Assembly (NCBI GenBank): GCA_023846275.1
Contig: JAIUJO010000295.1
Span: 62,001-126,000 of the forward strand
Length of the DNA: 64,000 nucleotides
Reading direction: 5' to 3'
Origin: Vanilla planifolia
Taxonomy: Eukaryota; Streptophyta; Magnoliopsida; Asparagales; Orchidaceae
In this document: piece by piece, positions 1 through 12,049 of the stretch
Layout: each line of letters opens with the position of its first letter
Position numbering within the stretch: position 1 is the stretch's first letter
Translations under genes and position numbers: made by a program
Notes under the pieces: model-generated
Database searches by the model: none
Told to the model about the DNA's origin: nothing
Seen by the model: the letters and a program-made list of their open reading frames with translations, nothing else

Positions 1-670
1 CTGAGCTGAGTAGAGCAGAGAAGAGCTAGGTTAGGCAACGCTTGGCTTGCCTTGGCTAGGCTAGAGTAGAGTATTGAAGAGCTAGGTTAGGATAGGTTAT
101 AGTAGAGTAGACTAGAGTAAAGTAGAGTAGAGTGGAGTAGTATAGATTAGAGTAGAGTAGGGCTAGGTTAGGCTTGGCTAGGCTAAGTTTGGCTAGGCTA
201 TGCTAGGGTAGGCTAGGCTACATTAAGCTAGAGTAGAGTAGAGTAGAGTAGAGTAGAATAGAGTAAAGTAGAGTAGAGCTCGGTAAGGCTCGAATAAGCT
301 AGAGTAGAATAGATTAAAGTAGAGTTGAGTAAACAAGAGTAGAATAGAGTAGAGTAGAGTAGATTTGAGTAGAGTAGAGCTAGGTTAGGTTAGGCTAGAC
401 TAGGCTCAAGTTGAGTAGAGCAGAGTGGAGCAAAGAAGATTAGAGTAGAGCTGAGCTGAGCTGAGTAGAGCAGAGAAGAGCTAGGTTAGGCAAGGCTTGG
501 CTTGCCTAAGCTAGGCTAGAGTAGAGTATAGAATAGCTAGGTTAGGATAGGTTATAGTAGAGTAAAGTACAGTGAAGTGGAATAGAGTAGTGTAGAGTAG
601 AGTAAAGTAGAGCTAGGTTAGGCTTGGCTAGGCTAAGTTAGGCTAGGCTACATTAAGCTAGAGTAGAGTA
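1..670 (+). repeat. Higher-order tandem duplication, period about 455 bp
   Basis: Bases 1 to about 240 recur at 456 to about 670 in the same order. Both copies have a CTGAGCTGAG start, an AGAAGAGCTAGGTTAGGCAA junction, a GCTTGGCTTGCC segment, a GATAGGTTATAGTAGAGTA segment, and later a GGCTACATTAAGCTAGAG segment. The anchor TAGAGCAGAG lies at 11 and 466, an offset of 455. Shared rare variants at matching places exclude chance agreement between simple repeats. The copies differ by substitutions and by small whole-unit deletions. Confidence 0.8.
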
Positions 671-1468
671 GCGTATAGTATAGTGGATTAGAAAGAAGAG
701 CAGTGTAGAGCAAAACACAGCAGAGCATAATAGAGTAGGGCATAGTAGAGCAAAATAGTACTAGGTTAGGTAAGCTTAGACTAGGCTAGGCAAGGCTAAG
801 TTAAAGTGGAGTAGAGTAGAGCTGGGTTATGTTAGGCTTGGCTAGGTAAGGTTTGAATTGAGTAGAGTAGAGTAGAGTAAAGAAGATTAGAGTAGAGTAG
901 AGCTAAGTTAGGCTAGGCTAGGTTAGGCTAAGCTAGGCAAGGCTATGTTTGGCTAGAGTTGAGTAGTGTAGAGTAGAGTAGGGTGGAGTAGAGTAGCACT
1001 CTATTAGGCTAGGATAGGTGAGGGTAGGCTACAGTAAAGTAGAGCAGAGTAGAGCAGAGAAAGTTAGTGCTGAGCAAAGTAGAGCATAACAGAGTAGAGT
1101 AGAGCAGAGAAAAACAGAACAGAGCAAAGCAGAGTAGAATAGAGTAGAGTAGCCCTTGGTTAGGCAAAGCTGGGCTAGGCTATGCTCAACTAGCCTTGGT
1201 TAGAGCAGCAAAGAGTAAAGTAGAGTGTAGTATAGTATAGTATAATTGATTAGAGTAGAGTAAAGTTAAGCTAGGTTAGGCTACGCTAGGCTCAGGTAGT
1301 CTATACTAGGCTAGGTTAGGCTAAGCTTGAGAAGAGTAGAGTAGTGTAGGGTAGAGTAGAGCTTTATTAGATTAAGCTAGGCAAGGCTAGGCTAGAGTGG
1401 AGTAGAGTAGAGTTGAGTAGAGTAGAGTTGAATAAAGTAGGGCAGAGCATAGTAGAGTAGAGTAGAGC
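1..1468 (+). repeat. Pentanucleotide satellite array, AGAGT/AGGCT type, left-most segment
   Basis: The plus strand is a degenerate 5-bp satellite. Stretches of AGAGT units alternate with shorter stretches of AGGCT and AGGTT units. Each AGGCT stretch usually opens with the same junction (AGAGCTAGGTTAGG) and closes by returning to AGAGT. Point variants such as AAAGT, AGAGC and ATAGT are common, but the 5-bp register is largely kept. There are no long open frames because TAG recurs in all three plus-strand frames. The first ~670 bases contain a higher-order duplication listed separately. The window begins inside the array, so the left boundary is unknown. No gene is present. Confidence 0.97.
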
Positions 1469-1473
1469 AGAGT
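1469..1473. repeat. Target-site duplication, left copy (AGAGT)
   Basis: AGAGT directly precedes the TG of the LTR and is repeated directly after its final CA (4293-4297). Five bases is the usual duplication length for LTR retrotransposons. The duplicated site is exactly one unit of the satellite, so a match by luck in this background is possible. However, both copies abut the TG and CA ends precisely. Confidence 0.8.
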
Positions 1474-2090
1474 TGTTATACCCGGTAAAATATTATAGGT
1501 TTAATCTTCAATAATTCAATTGTGGCTTGGATGATTTCAGATCGACAGTAGGATGAGCCAGGAGCTCAATTGGAGGCTATTGGAATTTCTGAAATTTTCT
1601 GGGAATTTTTCGGAGCACCGAGATTTTTTTTTAAAAAAAAAACGGAATTTGGATTTTTCCTTTTATCGCGCGTGAACCGGACCGGAGCGGTTCAGCGAAG
1701 GCGGGGCGGTTCGCCGAGGTGCGTTTGCGCGTGCGTTTGGATAAGCCGCGGATAAGCGGATCGGACGAACGAGATCAGCGGTGGAGATTAACCGGCTGAT
1801 CGAGTGTTAAGCGGCGTTTTTAGAAGGTCAACCGGCGCTTAATGGATTCTTAACGGGTTATTACCGGTTTAAGCGGGGTATTTAACCGAAACTGTTCGGC
1901 TGTTAGGGTTTCGAGCGGTGGCCGGAGACGAAGTGTTTGCGGCGAACGGCGATACTTTCCGGCAGCCTTTCAAGGGGCTTTTTGTACCTGGAGGTTAGCG
2001 GGACCGAGGAGAATCGATTGGTACCAGTTTCGTTCGGCGAGGAGCAGTGGTTGGTCGCGTGCGAGCTTCACCGTCGCCGGAGAAGAAAGG

Positions 2091-2211
2091 TAGGAAATTC
2101 AGTCTAAATTAATTAATTAGCAAATTAAAATATGGATTATTTGCGAATTGTAGGAAATTCAGATTTAAATTAGTTATTTAGCAAATTAAAAATATGGATT
2201 ATTTTGCAAAT
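2091..2211 (+). repeat. Tandem duplication of about 60 bp inside the LTR
   Basis: The segment starting TAGGAAATTCAG and continuing through AGCAAATTAAAA to TATGGATTATTTGC occurs at about 2091-2150 and again at 2151-2211. A few substitutions and one-base length changes in A/T runs separate the copies. It lies in an AT-rich part of the LTR. Such short duplications are common in long plant LTRs, and nothing shows a function. Confidence 0.85.
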
Positions 2212-3270
2212 AGCTACCGGAGCATGCGGATTGTGGTTTTTGAAATTGATTAATGCAAATTATTGATTTTAGCATTTTAGGGTTTTCAGAAAATTATACC
2301 CGCCGAATTCGGAAATTTTACCGAGCATGTGTTGATTCGATTATGTGCTTTAATCATGTTAAGATAGTATCAAATGCTGAAATTTGTTTAATTTCATAGA
2401 TTGTTAAAATGGGGATCGGATGAAACTTCGGAGGAAATTTTGATTGAACCTTAGAAATTAGTGGCATTATTGAAACATTAGGATAGTACGAACATCGGAT
2501 TTTTTTTTTCCTTGATCTCGGTCGCCGGAAATCGACGAGGAAAACGGAATTTTCTCGGAGGAATCGTCGGCTAGGGTTTCGCGGGCGCCGGGCAGAGGAA
2601 GGAGATGGATTAGATTAATTACGGTCTAGTTAATTAAGTAATTGTAATTATTCAATATTTATTAATAATTAAATGCTAAACGTCGGCTGGAAATTTGGAT
2701 TAAATATTCGGCCGGTGGGTTCTCGATTCAGCGCGAAGACCCGAACCGGTGGCGAGATCCGGTTCAGGAGATTCGGCGCGGACGAACGGCGCGGCGCGGA
2801 GGAAAATTTAATTTCCGAAATTAATCCGAATTTTTGGAAAAAGGATATATGTGGAATTTAAATTTTATTCGGAAATTTATTCCGAATTTTGGAGAATGGA
2901 TAAAGGGCGGAAATTGATTTTGGAATTTAAAAATTTCCTGAAGTGAGAAAAAGGTGATTTTAGGAAATCACATAGCCAAGTTGAAATTGACTGTTGGAAA
3001 TTATCCATAAATTCAGTGCAGCTGGATTAGTTGGAAGGAAGTGTGACACTTGGGTAAGTGCTACCAGAACAGTCAGAATTTTGGTACAGTTTGTGTTGCT
3101 TGGATGGCAATGGCATGGTTTGAGTCAGTTTACTCAGTGTTGGCATATTTCACGGATTGGCATATTGGACCGGACTACTATAGACCTTATATGATGTTTT
3201 AGGGTAGTTGTGGTAGGTAACTGTGCGGTTCAGACTTAGCTTCCACAGTATACATGTGACTGGTAGGCGC

Positions 3271-3432
3271 CATGCGTGTTTCGAGATGGGCAATCCCACT
3301 GGCATGCTACATAGACGCTGAGGTGTCGGGTGCTAGGCGTTATGATGCGTGTTTCGAGATGGGCGTATCCCACTGGCATGCTTTGCCTAAGCGCCATGCA
3401 TGTTTCGAGATGGGCGATCCCACTGGCATGCT
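3271..3432 (+). repeat. Three-copy 38-bp motif inside the LTR
   Basis: A 38-bp motif running from ATGCGTGTTTCGAGATGGG to CCCACTGGCATGCT occurs at 3271-3308, 3345-3382 and 3395-3432. The starts are 74 and 50 bp apart. Copies differ at a few positions, for example GCAAT, GCGTAT or GCGAT before the CCCACTGG. The motif keeps a frame open from 3272 to 3574, and the repeated peptide there simply reflects the DNA repeat. It could be an enhancer-like LTR repeat, but that is inference. Confidence 0.85.
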
Positions 3433-4292
3433 ACCTGGAAGCTCAGAGGAGAGCTACTCTGGTGTGACTGGGGTGACTATGGTTGGTCGGAGTCTGGAAC
3501 TGAGAGTGCCTTTCCACCCTACATTGTTATGCTGTATTCCTATACTCTTGCTATTATCCTTCTCTTGCATGTGAGTTTTTACTAGCTGTCTTTCCTACTG
3601 GGCGTAGCTCACTCCTTTATTATCTATATTTTTCCAGCGACTCGACAGCCTTGACGCCACCCAGATTAGGTGGGATCGTGGTCAGCAGGCTAGTGGAGGA
3701 TATCTAATCTGTGATTTTCTGAGACATTTTGGTTAGTGTGATTGATACTATTGGATGTATTCAGGGAGACTATTATTTTTATGTCATGTAATATGTGAGG
3801 GTGATTCTGACTTATGTATCTAGTTGGATGATATTGTATTTGTTGGACTTGGATCTTATTCTTGTGATGTAGTTCCATTCACTGTTTTACTTTATTGTCT
3901 TGATGGTATAGTGTGTGGAGTGCCATATTTTATCTGAGGATGTTATGTATTTTATTTTTGATGGTGAGGTCATTACATGACTATGGAACTTAACCGTGGG
4001 GATTCAGACTCCTATTAGATCGGTTCTCCTACCGGTATGGGTTAGGAATATGGGGTCTAGTAGGAGTAACATTACGCGAGTCCATCTGTTAATTCAGGAG
4101 TCATGAACCTGATTTGATGGTGTACCTGGGAGATGGGATCCACATTGTTAAGGAAAGTAGGTGTGTAGTGATGTGTTATATCCTATGTTTTTCGTAGGCT
4201 ACTCAGGTTGGTATGGGACGATCTGAGCTGTCTATATGCAAAAAAAAAAAATATGCCAAAAAATCAGCCTAGGAAAAAAATGGGGTGTAACA

Positions 4293-4297
4293 AGAGT
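4293..4297. repeat. Target-site duplication, right copy (AGAGT)
   Basis: AGAGT follows the final CA of the LTR and matches the left copy at 1469-1473. After it the AGAGT satellite continues. Confidence 0.8.
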
Positions 4298-7200
4298 AAA
4301 GAAAAGCAGAGCAAAATAGAGCTAGGTTTGGCTAGGCTAACTATTATAGATAAGGGTAGAGTATAGTAGAGTAGAGCTAGGTTAGGCAAGACAAGGCTAG
4401 TCTAGGTTAGAGCAGAGAAGAGCAAAGTAGAGTATAGTTGAATAGAATTGAGTAGAGTAGCATATAGTAGGGGGTAATAGAGTAGAGTAGAGTTGAGAAG
4501 AGTAGAGCAGAGCAAAGTATAGGAAAGAAAAGTAGAGCAGAGTAAAGTATAGTCGAGCAAAGCTAGGTTAGGTTAGGTTTGGTTAGGCTAGGCTAGAGTG
4601 GACTAGAGTGTAGTAGAATAGAATAGAGTAGAGTAGAGTATAGTAGAAAAGAATTAATCTAAGTTAGGCTAGGATAGGTTAGAGTAGAGTAGAGTAAAGT
4701 GAAGTAGAGTAGAGTGGAGTAGGGGAGAAGAGAGTAGAGCAGAGCAGGGTAGAGTAGAGTAGAGTAGAGTACAATTGAGAAGTGCAGAGTAGATTAATGT
4801 AAAGGTGGCTAGGTTACTAGGCTATGCTATGCTAGGCTAGGTCAAGCTAGGGTAGGTTAGAGTAGAGTATAATAGGGTATAATAGAGTAGTGTAGGATAG
4901 AGTAGAGTAGAGTAGAGCTAGGTTAGGTTAGGTTAGCCTAGGTTAGAGTAGAATAGAGTACAGGAGCATAAAGTAGAGATAAGTAGAGCCCAGGTAAGCT
5001 ATCTAAGGCTAGGCTAGGCTAGGTTAAGGTAGTTTAGGTGAGGCTAGGCTAATCTAGAGTAGAGTAGAGTAAGATATAGTAAAGCTTTGTTTTGCTAGTT
5101 GGACTAGAGTATAGTAGGGGAGAAAAGAGCAGAGTAGAGAATTGTGGAGCATATCAGAGTCGAGTAGAGCATAGCAGAGCAGAGTAGAGTTGAGTCGAGC
5201 AGAGAAGAGCGAACTTAGATTAGGCTAAGCTAGGCTAGGCTAGAGTAGAGCTAGGTTAGGTTAGGCTTGGCTAGCTTAGAGTAGAGTAGAGTACAGTAGA
5301 GTAAAGTAGAGTAGAGATAGGTCAGGTTAGGCTGGGCTAGGCTAGGATAGGCCTGTCTAGGATAGGCTAAGATTGGCTAAGCTACAGTAGAGTAGAATAA
5401 AGTACAATATAGTAGAGTAGTATAGAATATAGTAGAGTCAAGTAGAGCTAGATTAGGCTAAGCAAGGCTATGTTAGGCTAGAGTACAATAGAGTAGAGAA
5501 GAGTAGAGTGGAGTAGAGCAAAGCATAGTGGAGTAGTGCAGGTCAAAGAAGAGCAAAGTAGTACAGAGTAGAGCGGAGCAGAGCTAGGCTTGACTAAGAT
5601 AGGCTAGATAGAGTAGAATAGAGTAGAGGAGAGTATAGTAGAGTAGAGCTAGGTTATGTTAGGCTAGGTTAAGCTATGCTAGGCAAGGCTAGTATAGAGT
5701 AGTGCAGAGTAGAGTAGAGTAGAGTAGAGAAGATTGAGTTAAGTAAAGCTCACTTAGTCGAGGCTAGGTTAGGCTAGTCTAGAGTAGAGTAGGGTAGAGT
5801 ACAGTAGGGTAGTGTGGAGAAAAGTAGAGTAGAGCAAAGTACAACATAGCAGAGCAGAGAAAAGTAGAGAAGAGAAGAGTAGAGCAGAGTAGCATAGAGT
5901 ATAGCAGAGCAGAGTAGAGATTGGTTTGGCTAAGCTAAGGTAGGCTAGGCTAGGCTAGGCAAGGTTAGGTTAGAGTAGAGTAGAGTATAGTGCAGTGTAG
6001 TAGAGTAGAGTAGAGTAGAGCAAAGCTTGGTTAGGCTTGGCAAGGCAACCCTAGGTTAGGCTAGGCAAGAGTAGAGAAGAGTAGAGGAAAGTAGAGTAAA
6101 GTAGTGTAGAGCGGAGTAAAGCTAGGTTAGGTTAGGCTAGCCTAGGCAAGGCTGAACTAGAGTAGAGTAGAGTAGAGTAGAGAAGAACAAGTCAAAGCAA
6201 AGCAAAGCAGAGTAGAATAGAGCAGAGAAGGATAGATTAGAGTCGAGCAGGGCAAAGCTAGTTTAGGCTTCACTAAGCTATAGTAGAGTAAAGTAGAGTA
6301 GAGTAGACCTAGGTTTGGCTAGGCTAGGCAGGTTAGAGTAGAGTAGAGTAGAGTAGAGTAAAGCTAAGTTAGGCTAGGCAATGCTAAGGTAGGCTAGAGT
6401 ATGATGGTGTAGAGTAGAGTATAGTAGAGTAGAGTAGAGCAGAGTAGATTAGAGTAGAGCATAGCATAACATCACATAGTAGACAATAATAGAGTAGAGC
6501 AAAGCAGAGCTAGGTTAGGTTAGGCAAGGCTAGGCTAGGTTAGAGAAGAGTAAAGTAGAGGAGAGAAAGGTTAGGCTAAGCTTGGTTAGAGTAGAGTAGA
6601 GTAGATTTGAGTAGAGTGGAGTATAGTAGAGTACAGTAGAGCTAGGTTAAGCTATGCCAAGCAAAGTAAGAGTAGAGTAGAGTAAGGTAGTGTAGAGTAG
6701 GGTACAGTGGAGTAGAGCTCACCTAGTTTAGGTAGGCTTGAGTAAAGTAGAGTTGAGTAGAGTAGAGTAGAGCAAAGCAGAGTAGAGTAGAGTAGAGAAG
6801 AGAAGGGTAGAGTAGAAACCTGAGAAGAGTAGATTATAGCAGTGTAAAATAGAGCAAAGTAGAGCAGAGCAAAGTAGAGTAGAGGAGGGCTTGGTAAAGT
6901 TAGGCTAGGCAAGGTTGGGTTAGGCTTGAGTAGAGTAGAGTAGAATTGAGTAGAGCAGAGTAGAGCTGAAGTAGGCTGGGCTAAGCTAAGCTAGGCTTGA
7001 CTAGGCTGTGGTAGGTTAGGATTGGCTAGAGTAGAATAGAGTAGAGTAGAGCAGAGTAGAGGAGAGCTAGGTTAAGCTAGCTTAGGCTAGGATAGGCTAG
7101 GATAGGCTATAGTAGAGTATAATTAAGTAGTATACAATAGAGTGGAGTAAAGTAGGGAAGAGTAGAGTAGTGTAGAGTAGATCTAGGTTAAGTTAGGCTA

Positions 7201-10200
7201 GCTAAGCAAGACTAAAGTAAAGAAGAGTAAAGTAGAGCAGAGCAGAGTAGAGTGGAGAAGAGCAGAGCAAAGTAGAGTCAAGCAGAGCAGAGTAGAGTAG
7301 AGCAAGATAGAGAAGAGTAGAGCAGAGCAGATTAGAGCAGAGCATAAAAAAGCTATTTCTGGAGAGGCTAGGCTAGAATAGAGTAGAGTAGAGTAGAGTC
7401 GAGTAGAGTTTGGTTAGGCTAGGCTAGGTTTGAGTAGAGTAGAATAGAGTAAAGTAGAGTAGAGCTAGGCTAGGCAAGGCTAGGTTAGTGTAGAGTAGAG
7501 TAGAGTTGAGCTAGGTCAGGCTAAGTTGTGTGCTGTTAGAGTAGAGTAAAGCTAAGTTAGCTTAGGCTAGGCTTGGCTTTGCTAAAGTAAAGTAGAGTAG
7601 AGATGAGCATGGAAGAGCAAAGCATAGAAAAATATAGTAGACCAGAGCATACAAGAGTAGAGCAGAGCAAAGTAGAGAGGAGTCAAGCATAGTAGAGATA
7701 GGTTAGGCTTGGCTAGGCTAGGCTAGAGTAGAGTAGAGTAGAGCTAGGTTAGGCTAGGCTAGGTTATGTTTTAATAGAGTAGAGTAGAAATGAGTAGATA
7801 AGAGTAGAGTAGAGTAGAGCAGAGCGAGGTTAGTCTAAGCTAGGCTAGGCTAAAGTAGAGTAGTGTATAGAAAAGAAGGGTAGAGTATTATGGAGTAGAG
7901 TAGAGCTAGGTTATGCTAGGAGATACTAGGCTAGGCTAGAGTAGAGTGGAATTGAGTAGTGTAGAGTAGTGTAGAACAGAGTAGAGCATAGTAGAGTAGA
8001 GCAAAGATGAGTGCAGCTAGGTTGGGCTAGGCTAGGCTATAGTGGAGTAGAGTAGAGCATGGTTATGCTAGGCTAGGCTAGGCTAGATTAGAGTATAGTT
8101 GAGTAGAGTAGAGTAGAGTCTATTATAGTAAGGTAGAATAGAGTAGAGCAAGGTTAGGCTAAACTAAGAGAAGTTAGGCTAGAGTAGAGTAGAGGGGAGT
8201 TGGGTTTAGTATAGTATAGTAGAGTAGAGTAGAGCTAGGTTAGGCAAGGCTAGGCTAGGATAGGTTTGGCTAGGTTAGGTTAGGCTACGCTAGGTATTGC
8301 TAGAGTAAAGTAGAGAAGAGTAGAGCTAGGTTAGGCTAGGCTAAAGTGCAATAGGGTCGAGTTGAGTAGAGAAGAGTATAGTAGAGTAGAGCAAAGCATA
8401 AAAGAGCATCCCAGAGCAGGGCAGAGTAGAGAGAAGTAGAGCAGCATAGAGTAGAGTAGAGTAGAGCTGGGTTTGGCTAAGCTAAGCTAGGTTAGGCCAG
8501 GCTTGAGTAAAGTAGAGTAGAGTAGAGCTAGGTTAGGCTAGGCAAGGTTAGGCTAGGCAAGAGTAGAGTGGAGTAGTTTAGGGTAGAGCTAGGTTAGGGT
8601 AGGTTAGGCTAGGTTACGCTAGGCTAAAGTAGAGTGGAGTAGAGTAGAGTAGAGAAGAGTAGAGTAGAGCAGAGTTGAGATATGTTAGGTTAAGCGAGGG
8701 AAGGCTAGGCTAGAGTAAAGTAGAGTAGAGTAGAGTAGAGCTTTACAAAGAAAAGTAGAGAAGAGTATAGCAGAGTAGAGTATAGTAGAGCAGAGCATAG
8801 TAGAGTTGAGCTTTATTTGGCTAAGCACGACAAGGCTAGGCTAGGAAAGGCTGGGTTAGAGTAAGTAGAATAGAGTTGAGTAGAGTAGTGTAGAGCTAGG
8901 CTAGGCTAGTCAAGGTTAAGCTTGGGAAGAGTAGAGCTAGGTTAGGTTAGGCTAGGCTAGGTTAGGCTGAGCTATAGTAGAGTAGAGTAGGGCAAAGTAG
9001 AGCAGAGCAGAGAAGAGCAAAGCAGAGTAATGTAGAGTAGAGTAGAGTATAGCAGAGTAGAGTAGAATAGAGTAAAGTAGAGCAAAATAGAGCTAGGTTA
9101 GGTAAGGCTAGGATAAGCTAGGCTAGAGTAGAGTAAAGTAGTGTGAAGTAGAGCTAGGTGAGGTTAGGCTAGGCCATGCTAAGTTAGAGTAGAGTAGAGT
9201 AGAATATAATAGATTAGAGTAGAGTAGAGTACAGTAGAGTAGAGCTAGCTTAGGCTAGGAAAGAGTAGGCATGGCTAGGGAATGTTAGGGTAGAGTAGAG
9301 TAGAGCTAGGTTAGGCTAGGCAAGGATAGGCTAGGAAAAAATAGGCTAGAATAGAGTAGAGTATAGCAAAGTAGAGTATAGTAGAGTAGAGTAAAGTAGA
9401 GTAGAGAAAAGCAGAGTAGAGTAGAGAAAAGCAGAGCAAAGTAGGTAAAGTATAGTAGAGTATAGTAGAATAGAATAGAGCTGAGTAGAGAAGAGTAGAG
9501 TAGAGCTAGGTTAGGCTAAGGTAGGCCTAGCTATGTTAGAGAAGAGTAGGAGAGAATATACTAGATGAGAGTAGAGTAGAGTAGAGTAGATCTAGGTTAC
9601 ACTAGGCTAAGTTAGAGTATAATAGTGCAAAGAAGAGTAGAGTAGAGGAAAGTAGAGTAGAGTAGAGAATAATAGAGAAGAGTAGAGTAAAGTAGAGAAG
9701 AGTGGAGCTAGGTTATGCTAGATTATGTTAGACTAAGCTCGTGTAGGCCAGACGAGGCTAGAGTAGAGTACAGTTAGGTTATGTTAGGCTAGGCTATCCT
9801 AAGTTATAGTAAAGTAGAGTAGATTAGAGTAGAGTGGAGTAGAGTAGAGTAGAGTAGAGCAAAGCTAGGCTAGGCTAGGATAAGCTAGGCTAGAGTAAGG
9901 TGTAGTAGGGTATGGTAGAGTAGAGTATAGTAGAGCTAAGTTAGGTTAGGCTAGGAAAAACTAGGCTAGAGTAGAGCAGAGCACAATTGAGTAAAGTACA
10001 GTAGTGTAGAGTACAGTGGAGTATAATAGAGGAGAGCATAGTAGAGTAAAGCAGAGCAAAGTAGAGTAGAGCAAAGCAAAAGAGTGTAAAAAAGATTAGA
10101 AAAAAAGAGCAGAGCAGAGAATAGCAGAGCAGAGTTGAGCTATATTGAGCTAAGTAGAGTAGAGAAGAGTAGACTAGAGCAGAGTAGGGAAGAGGAGAAT

Positions 10201-11980
10201 AGAGCTAGGTTAGGTTAAGCTAGGCAAGGCTAGGTTAGAGCAGAGTAGAGTAGAGTAGAGTATAGAAGAGCAAATCGACATAAAGTAGAGCATTACAAAG
10301 TTGAGTTGAGCAGAGTAGAGCAGGGTAGAGCAGAGCATAACAGAGTGGAGCTGAGTAGGCAGAGTAGAGGAAAATAAGGTTAGGCCAGGTTAGGCTTCGC
10401 TAGGCTAGAGTAGATTAGAGCTAGGTTTGGCCAGGCTTAGCTAGGCTAGGTTAGAGTAGAAAGAGTAGAGTAGAGTAGAGCTAGGTTTGACTAGGCTAGG
10501 TTAGGCTAAGTTTAAGTAAAGTAGAGTAGATTAGAGTAGAGTAGAGTAGAGCAAGATTAGGCTAGGCTAAGCTAGATTATAATAGAGTAGAGAAGAGTAG
10601 AGTAGAGCAGAGCAGAGTGGAGCAATACAAAGCAGAGTAGAGCAGCACCTAGTAGAGAATAACTGAGTAGAGAAGAGAAAAGCATAGCAGAGTAAAGTAG
10701 AGAAGAGCTAAGTTAAGCTAGACAAGGCTAGGCTAAGTTATGCTAGAGTAGAGTAGAGTAGAGTAGAGCTATGTTAGGCTTTACTGAGCTAGGCTAGGCT
10801 AGAGTAGAGTAGAGCAGAGTAAAGTATAGTATAGTAGAGTAGAGTAAAGTAGAGCTAGGTTATGCGAAGCTAGGCTGGGCTTGGCTAGGCTAAGGTAGGC
10901 TAGGCTAGATAAGAGTAGAGTAGAATAGAGCTCATTTAAGCTAAGCTAGGCAAGGCTATGCTAGAGCAAAGTAGAGTTGAGTAGAGTAGAGTAGTGTACA
11001 GCTGTACAAAGTAGAGCGGAGTAGAATAGACTAGAGCTAAGTAGAGAAGAGAAGAACAGAGTTGAGTAGAGTAGAGTAAAGCAGAACAGATAAGAGCATA
11101 GCAGAATAGAGTAGAGCATAGTCAAGTAAAGTAGAGAAGAGTAGAGTAGAGTAGAGTAGAGCAGAATAGAGTAGAGAAAAGTAGAGCAAAGCAGAGTGGA
11201 GAAGAGAAGAGTAGGGTAGAGTAAAGTAGAGTAGAATAGAGTAGAGTAGAGTATAGCAGAGCAGAGTTGAGCTAAGTTAGGTTATGCTAGGCTAGGCTAG
11301 GCTTGTTTAAAGTAGAGTAGAGTAGAGTGTATAGTAAAGCTAGGTTAGGCTAGGCTATATTAGGCTAGGCTAGGTTATGCTAGGCTTGAGTAGGGTAGAG
11401 TAAAGTAGAGTAAAGAAGAGCTAGGTTATGTAAGGCTAGGGTAAGAAAAAGTAGAGTAGAATAGAGTATAACAGAGTAGAGCATAGCAGAGTGAGTAGAG
11501 TAGAGCAAAGCAGAGAAGAGTAGAGCAAGGTTAGGGTAGCCTACGCTGCACTCGGCTAAGCTAGGCTAGAGTATAGTAGAATAGAGTAGAGCTTGTTAGG
11601 CTAGGCTAGTCTCGGCTAGGTTAGAGTAGAGTAGAGTAGAGTAGAGTAAAGTAGAGTAGAGTAGAGAAGAGTATGGTTAGGTTAAGATAGGCTAGGCAAG
11701 GCTAAACTAAGGCAAGCTAGGCTTAGCTAGGGTAGATCAAGTAGAGTAGAGTAGAGTAATGCAGAGTAGAGTTAGGTTAAGTTAAGGTAGGTTGAGCTAA
11801 GCTAGAGTAGAGTAGGGTAGAGTAGAGTAGAGTAGAGCACAATACACTAGAGCATAGTAGAGCACAGTAGAATAATGCAGAGTAGAGCTTGGTTAGGCTA
11901 GGCTAGAGTATAGTAGAGTAGAGCTAGATTAGGCTAGGCTAGGTTACAGTAGATTAGAGTAAAGTAGAGTATAATGAATT

Positions 11981-12049
11981 AGAGGAGAGGAGATGAGAGG
12001 AGAAGTGAGGAGAGGAGAAGAGAGGGGTGGAGAAGAGAGGCGAGGAGAG
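11981..12049 (+). repeat. AGAGG-type purine block in the satellite
   Basis: A local run in which the pentamer is GAGAG/AGAGG instead of AGAGT, giving an almost pure purine strand. It is flanked by AGAGT units. Some one-base insertions break the 5-bp register here. It belongs to a set of dispersed patches of the same kind. Confidence 0.85.

Larger units (their letters stand above)
1474..4292 (+). mobile_element. Solo LTR of a plant Ty3/gypsy-like retrotransposon (probably chromovirus/Tekay-type)
   Basis: This 2,819-bp non-satellite block begins TGTTATACCCGG and ends GGGGTGTAACA. That gives TG...CA ends within an imperfect inverted repeat (TGTTATACCC / GGGTGTAACA), flanked by an AGAGT duplication. 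No primer-binding site, polypurine tract, gag or pol follows; the satellite resumes at once, which is the signature of a solo LTR left by LTR-LTR recombination. Composition is mixed: a GC-rich part near 1670-2080 and 2690-2800, AT-rich parts, a duplicated 60-bp segment and a three-copy motif. The CTACTGGGCGTAGCTCACTCC-like segment near 3596-3616 and the long LTR suggest the Tekay/Del chromovirus group, but that is recalled resemblance, not a search result. Plus-strand orientation is inferred from the same resemblance. Short open frames inside (1570-1755, 2673-2861, 2994-3194, 3272-3574) look non-coding. Confidence 0.85.

Noticed and set aside
1570..1755. 61-codon frame near the LTR start, and 2673-2861, 2994-3194, 3690-3878
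   Set aside because: They are short frames in LTR sequence with no domain, and the length is expected by chance.
3272..3574. 100-codon frame with a repeated Cys-Phe-Glu-Met-Gly motif
   Set aside because: It lies inside the LTR, and the peptide repeat follows from the three-copy 38-bp DNA motif. No gag or other retroelement protein similarity was recognised.
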